In this document: positions 50,001-59,000 of the stretch, in pieces
Position numbering within the stretch: position 1 is the first letter of the stretch
Layout of the letters: every line of letters starts with the position of its first letter
The notes under the pieces: generated by a model
The model's database searches: none
What the model saw: the letters and a program-made list of their open reading frames with translations, nothing else
What the model was told of the DNA's origin: nothing
Source of the DNA: Schistocerca nitens
Lineage: Eukaryota; Arthropoda; Insecta; Orthoptera; Acrididae
Assembly: GCF_023898315.1 (NCBI RefSeq)
Contig: NC_064617.1
Location: forward strand, 620,177,000 to 620,240,999
DNA: 64,000 nucleotides
Reading direction: 5' to 3'
Made by a program: the position numbers and the translations under genes

Positions 50001-53000
50001 TTCAAATGACTGACACGATAAACGGATAGGCAGGACGGAGTTCTTTGCGGAATGGAAGGCAAGAAATTTCGTTTTGTGTCTACCGTGTAGGCACTTTTAC
50101 TGAATCACTGGTCAAGGATGATCTCATAATAGAGCATCAGATGGCGAACCAGCACTTACAGATGATGAAATATGGTTGGCCTGTTTCAGAAGGATTTAAA
50201 AGGAGTGAGCAAAAGGTGCCCATATTAAGTATAGTATTTAATACCCAGTATGTAATCGGCGGCGACGGTATCGTTTTGGAGCAGTTGATCCTTGTTCCAG
50301 ACGTACTTGTTGGACAATCCTCGCCTCGATTTGTCGGCCTTCCATTCTTCAATGAGGTCACGGCCGTCCTTTCTCCTCCCTTTGCCGCCCTCCTCCTCGT
50401 CGTCGGACGTCTTCGGTCGAAACTCGCGGCGTCCACCACCCATTATCACCTGAAAACCATAAACAGATAAATCGCGTGAATATTAGAAGCAGAAAAAGTG
50501 GCATTTACAGCGTCTAGCAGATGGGAGGGACCAACCGCCGGCTTCCAGCTGACGATGTTTGCTAGTACAATGCTGATGTTTTTTTCTGGCGATGTTAGCT
50601 GCTGTTAAGGGCATACGGGCAGCGACTAAAATTTATCGCACTTGGTGATATGTTGTGCTTGCGTACTTTCCTTTGAGAATAATCCGTTTTATGTTAATTA
50701 AGCTGTGACTAGCTCTAACTATTGTGTAAGTATTCATGTGGTTTCAAGTGCTGCGCCGATTAGAATTGCACCTGTTAATTGTGGTGTGATGATACTACGT
50801 CGTCATTTTACCGTGTACCATTCCGACGACGTTTGTAAAATTAATGAGAAGGGGTTAGTTTCCCGGTTGCAAGAAATAAGTAAACGTGGCTCTTGGTTAT
50901 ATTGCTCCTCATCCGGCATGGGGTCAGCGTAATTCAGCAAAATTTTCTAATACGTTGCTAGGCGTTCGTGCCCATATTTAATGTTTTATCTCTAGGTCTG
51001 AGTAACTGTTTGCACTTCATTGGGTTTGCAGACTAAAGTTACGTCGGTTGTCATTGGTTTTTCAAACTGTTGAGTAGAGCACTCACTAGTTTATGACCTG
51101 GAGATGAAGACTGTTGTAGTATTAGTGTTGGTGTTTTTCTCTTTTTAACGTGGCTGGGCTTGTTACTGGCAGTTTATATTTATGCGAACTGTAGTGTAGC
51201 TAATGCCCCATGTATCTGACGTCGGTTAAAGCGGCTCATTTGCTGTATTTAGTTGCTGGTCTCCAAATGAGGCTAGACTTCAGCTGTGAAGCTGACCAGG
51301 ATCGCATTTCTAACTACGTTGTGAAATACGCATAACCTTAAATTTGCGTGGCTTAAATGCATTAGTTGGTTGTTGGTTCTGATGCCAGACTCGGGAGTTA
51401 TAAACAGAGATCGTTTAAGTACCGCGAAGAAATGAACACCTCACTTCCAACCAAGGACTGCTCGTGTGATCGAGATGAGGTTTCACTCTTCTCAACCACT
51501 GCTTCCCTTTCACGCCCCTCGGCTCAGAACTGCTGTCTAGTTTCTATAAAAGTGTAAATAGCCTTTAGCTTCCTGCATTTCACCCTGCTACGATCAGAAT
51601 TTCAAAGAATGAATTTCAGTTAACATCGTCAAAAGCTTTCCCTAAGTCTAAAAATGCTGTAAACGTAGGCGTACTTTTCCTTAACTTATCTTCTAACGTA
51701 AGTTCCTGTATTATTCCGTAATCCAAACCGATCTTCCCTGAGGATCGCTTATACCGATTTTTCCACTGAAATGAAAATTAAAACGCTTACAGTCATCTAT
51801 TTTGTATTTAATTTATTTACGCAATGTTTCGGTGTTGCAATACACCATCTTCAGACCCCTCGACCAATGTAAATTAGGAGGAACCCAGTCTCGTGTACTG
51901 TCGTAGCAGGATCAAACATGAATAACGGCTCCTGTTTCGTCTGCATACGAGATTTGCTTCTTCCTAAGTTACGTGATAAAGGAGCCCGAAGATGTTGTAA
52001 AAGAACACCGGAACTGCATGCGTAAACAAATTAAATGCAGATGAGACGGCTGCAGGCGCTTTATTTTTCATTTTACATTGAACGGTCCTTGTAACTATTG
52101 CAAAGATGGACGTCCAAAAATTTTTCCATTCTTCGCCAAAGAATTCTTGGTAGTATTTTCCCACCATGACTTATTAAACTGATAGTTCGTTGGCATTCAC
52201 CACTGTCAGCACCTGCTTCTTTTGGAATCAGAATTATCATATTCTTCTTGAAGTTTGATGGTGTTTTGGCTCATATATCCATCTCTCCAGGTGGAACGGT
52301 TTCGTCATAGCTGTCTCTCCAAAGGTTACCAGTAGTTCTGCGGCAACGTCGTCTTCTACAGGGCCCTTGTTTCGATGTAGTTCTTCCAGTGCTGTGCCGA
52401 ATTCTTATCACATTATATTACACTATCATATCTCCCTTTTTATTTCCATCTACTCCCTCTTCTCTTTCTGTAATACAGCCTTCACGATATTTTCCCCTGT
52501 ATAGTTCGTCTACATACCCTTTCCACTTTTCAGCTCTCTCTTCATTGCTTGCTACTGGTTTCCCATCAGCGCTCTTGATGTTATACAGCTGCTTCTCTAC
52601 TCCGCAATTGTCTCTTTAATTATCCCATAGGCGGTATCTAACCTTCCTATAGTTACACGTGATTCTATAGACTTGCATTTGACCATTAGCCATTCCTACT
52701 TAGCTGTTTACAATTTTGACAGTCCCATTAGTTAAAACGTCTGCATTCACTTTTGCCTGCTTCATTTGCTGAATTTCTATTTCTCCTCCTTTTATCAACC
52801 AAGGATTTCAAGTAGGTTTTGTCTTTGTACCAGTTTTATCCTCTGCTGCCATCACTATTTCATCTCTGAAAGCTACCCACTCGTCTTTTACCGCATTCCT
52901 TCCCCCTGTCTGAGCAACTCATTGGCTAATACGGCTTCTTTCAACTTATCCAGATCCCATGCCCTTAATTTCCCACCGTTTCGCAATTTGTTTAGTTTTA

Positions 53001-56000
53001 ATATGCAATTCAAAACCAACATATTGTGAATAGAGTTCACATCTGCCTCTGAAGATACTTTACATATTGTATTCTGGTTCCCAGATCTCTGTCTTACCAT
53101 CAGACAATCATTCTGAAAGTTTCCGTTGTCTCCAGATCTCTTCCTCATACACAACCTTCTCTCATGTTTTGTAAATCAAGGGTGAGACATGATTAAATTA
53201 CACTCTGTTCAATATTCTACAGGAGACTTCCCCTTTCATTCGTTCCCCCTAATCTGTTACTCACCCACTACTTTTCCTTCTCTTCCTTTCCCTACTATGT
53301 AATTCCAGTTCCTCATCACAATTAAATATTCTTCTCCCTTTAATATCTGAATATTTTTGATGTCTTCAGATTCTTTCAATACCTTCATCATGTGGGAAAC
53401 TAGATGGCATTTCATCCTGCACTACTGTGGTGGGTCTTAGATTCCTGTCTTTCTTGGCTATGACAATGTGTTAGCTATGCTGTTCATAGCAGGTTACCAG
53501 CAATTAAATTTTGCTGTTCATTAGAAGTTCTACTGCTGCATTACCCCTGTTTGATTCTGTATTTGTAGCCCTGTACTCACCTGACCAGAGGTCTTCCTCC
53601 CGTCAACGAACTCCGCTAATTCTCAAAACATATAATTTCAAACTATCCATTTCCCTTCTGAAATTGTCTAACCTATCAATATGATTAAGGGATCGAAAAT
53701 TTTACGCTCTGTCCCGAAGAATGCGTGTTTGTTCCTCCTGACGACGACTTCTTCCTGAGCAATCCCCATTGAGAGATTCGAATGGGGAACTAATTTACCT
53801 TCGGAATGTTATAATCTAGTTGATGCCATCACTATTCAAGCACGCAGCAGAGTAGCATATACAAGGTAAAATAACGCCTGTAGTATTCTCTTGCTTTCAG
53901 CCATTCGCTGTACGCTCACAGTAAGACCGTGTTAACTGGTATTACGAGGGAAATCACACAACAACCGAGTCCATTGCCCCTGTAACTACTGGGGAAGCGG
54001 CTGCCCCTCATCACGAACCACCCGTTTTTTGGCCTCTCAACAGATACCTCTCCGATGAGGTTACACCTACTGTAACGCTGTGTGAATCGTTGAGAGACGC
54101 AAGCGACCCTTCGACAGCAAGGTCTGTCGTGTCCGTCGTTCATGGGGGAAAGTGGAAAAATACAATTGATTAAACAATGAATGTACAGAACTGAATTTCA
54201 ACTTGTTAATGAATTCATCCACACTGGAAGGTGCAACATATCTCGCTTTCTAGCCTTGGTTACTTTATTACTAGAAAATATTCTTTGTGCTGTATCAGGC
54301 AGGTGATACAGACAGCACTATGTCGTTTGTACACAGCACCGTTGTTTGGTTGTCACATCTGGACATCTTGCCTTTCACTGTGCTGGGATAAGTACTTGCA
54401 ATGAAGATGCCCGTTCTGTACAAATTACAGAACTGTGCTATCTTTTCTGACGCGACGTGACAGCCACATGGATTGTAGTATCAGCACAGATGAGGCCAAT
54501 ACCATGGAAAGTGTGGCAATATTTGTAGGGGATAGTTATTGTTATATAGAGATCGTACGTGTGAGAATTCATGTTAAGTCTCAGAACTGCATGTACACCC
54601 TCATTCCCTTACAATTACTTTATATTCTCTAGTAAACTAAAACATAGTTCATTAATACTGCCATAAAGGGTCTCTTTTGAGTTGAGTGACTTTCACGTAA
54701 AATTAACAAAAGTATAATTTTCTTATAACGTTTCTTGAGTTTTGAAAACTATGCAGTATTACCGTCACCAGCGTGTTTGAAATAATTACCGAAATGTTAG
54801 ACGACATTCAAACGTTGGCCTAGTAGGGGTTATGAAAATAAAGACGATGGATCGAGGCACTTCCAGCATGGACAGATTCAGATTTGATAGCTGCATTGAG
54901 TCAGATCTATAGGCATTGGAGGGCTGGGGACTCTGGCTCGCGTTCGGGACATCGAGGCCGTGCGCCTACTGAGCCAGCAACCAAAAACACAAAGCGGCTA
55001 TGCTGGCAACGGACGTCTCTAGACGACAGGCACGAGAGGGCAGCGCTGCGCCCTGCCACCAGAAGGCAACTAGTCTACCGCCAGAGATCACTGGCCAAGC
55101 GGGCCTTTCATCCTCCGGAGGCCACGTGACCGAAAATAGTAACAGCAGTATCCTGGAGCTGGGGAGCATTTAGCCCCGCTCCGGGACCGTGATGCACCCG
55201 TTCACTCCGAATGAGCTTCCTGGGGCAGGCGCCGATTGCGGAAGTATTTCAGCAGTACGGATCTCACTCGGGAACTAACGGGGTGACGACGGCGCCGTCC
55301 GTGTAAACTTCCTGTCCTGAAACTGCCAGAGTGGCCCCTCTACTGAAGAGACCCCAAAGCCGTGACTTGCAACTGGACTCCATACTATCTGTTAATCGTT
55401 CTAGTCGTCTGTTACTACGAAATCGAACCCTTCCTAGTCCAGTCGGGACTATAATTATGGCTCATCCAGAACAGACTTTGAACGTGGCACATTTAAAGCT
55501 TTTTTTTTAAATACCGTGACCTTTGACTCTTTCTATGTTCATTCAGTTTTCCTGAATTGATTTGTGTTCAATTATGGTACTCAGAATTAACTACCAGACA
55601 ACTACGGACCTATGATCTTATGTAACACGAGGGGCGTTCAATAAGTAATGCTACAAATCTTATTTATGAAAGCAGCTTCGTCTTGTTCAGAATCCCAATA
55701 CGCCATATTATTTCCCACTCCTCTGGCTACGAAAGCTATTTTTCGACGGCCATCCGTTCAATTCGTCGGCCTTATGTCATCTTAGTGGGAGAACCTATAT
55801 GTGCGCATGGTACCAATTACTGGTCGACATCGGAGCCAGTGTCTTGCTGCATTAGTAACATCTCCATCATCAACGTAGTGCCTCCCGCAGGTTACATTCT
55901 TCATAGGGCCAAATAGACGAAAGGGAAGGTGCGAGATCCGGATTGTAGGGTGAACAGTCCAATGAAGTTTTTTGAGCTCCTCTCGGATGCGCATACATGT

Positions 56001-59000
56001 GGGAGGCCTTGTACTCTCACGCATAGGGAGAAGGTCGGTCGTTTGCATCTGTTTGACCACGAACACACTGAAGTCGTTTCTTCAATTTCGTGAGGGTAGC
56101 ACAGTACACTACCAAGTTTATCGTTGCACCATGAGGAAGGACATCAAACAAAATAACCCCTGAGTTGAGGTACAACAGGCACTCCACAACGCTGATCATC
56201 AATGCACAACCATTGTACGTCAGCAGAAGAAACATTTTTATCTATCTTGCGAAAAAATTGAAAGTAATTTAATTAGCAGAATTCTGTCACAGTTAAAATT
56301 ATGGATCCCTCGAGCGTGGCGAAAGTTCACGCGCTACTATATGTATGTGCAAAGAATGGATTCTAAGTTAGTTTCGACAAAAAAAAAGAATGCTGTAACA
56401 TACTTTATGTCAAAATTGTCAGGAGAATTCAACTTAAGTACATAAAGCGTAATATGAAAAGTTATCTGCGAAAATAAGAACCTGTAGCTCATCAAAATTT
56501 AAAAGCTCTGTTTCATATGTCATTATAAATTGAGGTTACTATAAGGTCTGTAGCGCTAATTTTGAAGCTACTTTTTGCACTAGACGTAAATGTTCGTTTG
56601 TTGAAAATCTTGTATCTTCGGAAGTTCTTCGCCGATTGCATTCAGATAAACATGTTTTTATATACATATTTTTAATATACAGAGCGTCCATAGTTAAAGT
56701 TCCAGTTTCAAAACGCTGTACAAAGAGAAAAACTACTTACAATGAGGCGAATTTGGAAAAACGTCATGGAACAACAACAACAAATTTAACGAGAGTTTGA
56801 CCATTAGATGGCTCTGCAAGCGTCAAAATATACACAAAACGACAGACAGGCGGCAAACGGCTGTTCCTCAGTTTGCGTCCGAGACTCATATCATGACTGC
56901 TTCCATGAAAGACCACGCGGTGCTGATAATGCTCTTTTACAAGATCGGTAACTGTGCGCCAGTAGCCCTGAGAAGTTCCGGACACTAAATGGTTTGAGAA
57001 AAAGCACTGACCCGATGTCTTCTAAGACTCTGGAAAAAAATGACTGAAAATGATTCGAACTGAAATGTGTCAGAGGTAGAAAAGCAGTTGATCCGACGTC
57101 TGTCGAAGACGTGGCTGCCGCATTGCAAGAGGGTTCAAGTGCTGGTGTGCAACGCGCAGCGCACGGGTGACTGCCCGAACGTGGGACATGTCTGCGAGCA
57201 CGGTGCGTAAGATCCTATGGATCCGTACAAAATCGCCCTTGTTTAGGAGTTGCTTCCTCTTGATTTGCCAGCAAGACAAACATTCGCTCTGTAGTTTCTT
57301 GCTCTCATAGAAATAGACAATAAATGCCTTTGGACAGACGAAGGCCATTTCCATCTCCAAGGACAGGTCAATATATAGAACTGCAGAATATGGACCACGG
57401 AAAACCCGCACGCTCATCAACCGGCACCAAAACATTGCATGAAGGTAACTGTGTGGTGCAGGCTGAGGACATCGTTTATGGTAGGGTCATAATTTTTTTC
57501 CGAGATTGATCCTGCTGCACGTCCTGTTACCTCTACCGTCACTGGTAAACGTTATGAGGATGTTCTGCTCTCCAACGTCACTCCATCCTGTCAACAGCGT
57601 GGATGTTTGTGAGTGTAAGATCATTTGTGTGCCAGATGGCGATCTTCCACACATCGCACAGTCAGTGAAGCGGCTGTGTCGGTGGCATTTCAGAAATGCT
57701 GGAATTGTCGGTCTGCATTCTGAATGATGTCCCGTCCAGTACTCCAGTTATTAACGTAGCTGAAGCCATGCACTGGGCAACGCGTTCCGACTGTGACTCC
57801 CGAGACATTCCGATCTGCTGAGGAACATGCTGTTTCTCGATTTCAACTAACGGCAGAAAACGGTGTACAGTATATTGAAGATGTCTTGTGCCAGCCTCAC
57901 AAGAGTTACAAATCGATGTCATTTGCTTTTTTTGCCGTTTTGGCCTCAGGACGGTTACAAAACAATATTTCCCATCTGATGTGGTACGACCTTGCCGTAG
58001 TAGATGGGCTTACATAACTAAGAGTACTACAGTTATTCACTGAATAACTTTCGCAACTAGGCAAAATGGACAGTACGGATGGTGTGATGTGCAGCTCAAG
58101 CCGTAACCGTCGTATTGAGATACATCTGTCATTTGCAGACGACCACATTTACGTTAAGACACTTAGAGCCAATCTATTGGTCAAATTTTCGTTCAGTTTT
58201 ATTTAGTTACATGACGTTTCCCCCTCGTCTTTGCTGTAAAAATTTGAATACTGGTTGTCTTTCTACAGTGTTTTGAATCTGGAACTAATTATGGACGCCC
58301 TGTATGTAATATAAAAATAAGTATTTACTGTATAACGGGGAATATCGTTAATAAAGATCTCAAAATGATTAGAACACTATTACAGAATGTGAATGTGCAG
58401 TAACAAAAAAATAGGTTCAGGGTCGAGGAGAGGGGAAGCGAAGATGAACAGAGGAGTGGGAGGAAATGGACGTAGAAAGCGGAAAGGAGGAGTTAAAGAG
58501 AGAGGGCAGTATAAGATGGACAAAGGAAGTGGGAGCAGGAAATGGAAAGAGAGTGGGGAGACAGGGGGATAGGAAGAGATGGTGAAAGAGGGAGCAGAAA
58601 GAAAGTGGGAGGGGGGCAGGAAGTGTTGGGAATAGAGAGGAGCAAGGAGAAGGAGATGGGCAAAGAATGGTGGAGGAGGATGAGGAGGATGAGATGGACG
58701 GAGATAGGGGAGAGAGGAAGATTAGAACATATATTCAATTACCATGCATATTTGAAATACGTGCCCTCTCTTCTCATTCTTTTTCATTTAGTCAGACTGA
58801 GGTTGAGCAAACGTGGCCGGGAAGAGCTAGTCTGAAATAATAACCATGATGCTGCAAATAACGAGTTTTCAGAATGGTGCATTGAAACGTATTACGGAAA
58901 CAAATGAGAGGTTCTACTAGGAAAGTGCTGTACTTACCTAAAAGATAACGAAACGCTGTTGTAAAGGACAAGACTTGCGGAACTGTGCAGATGGCAGCAT

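Noticed and set aside
50045-50470. 141-codon plus-strand frame over exon B
   Set aside because: It is antisense to alkaline phosphatase exon B, which has matching splice sites and family motifs.
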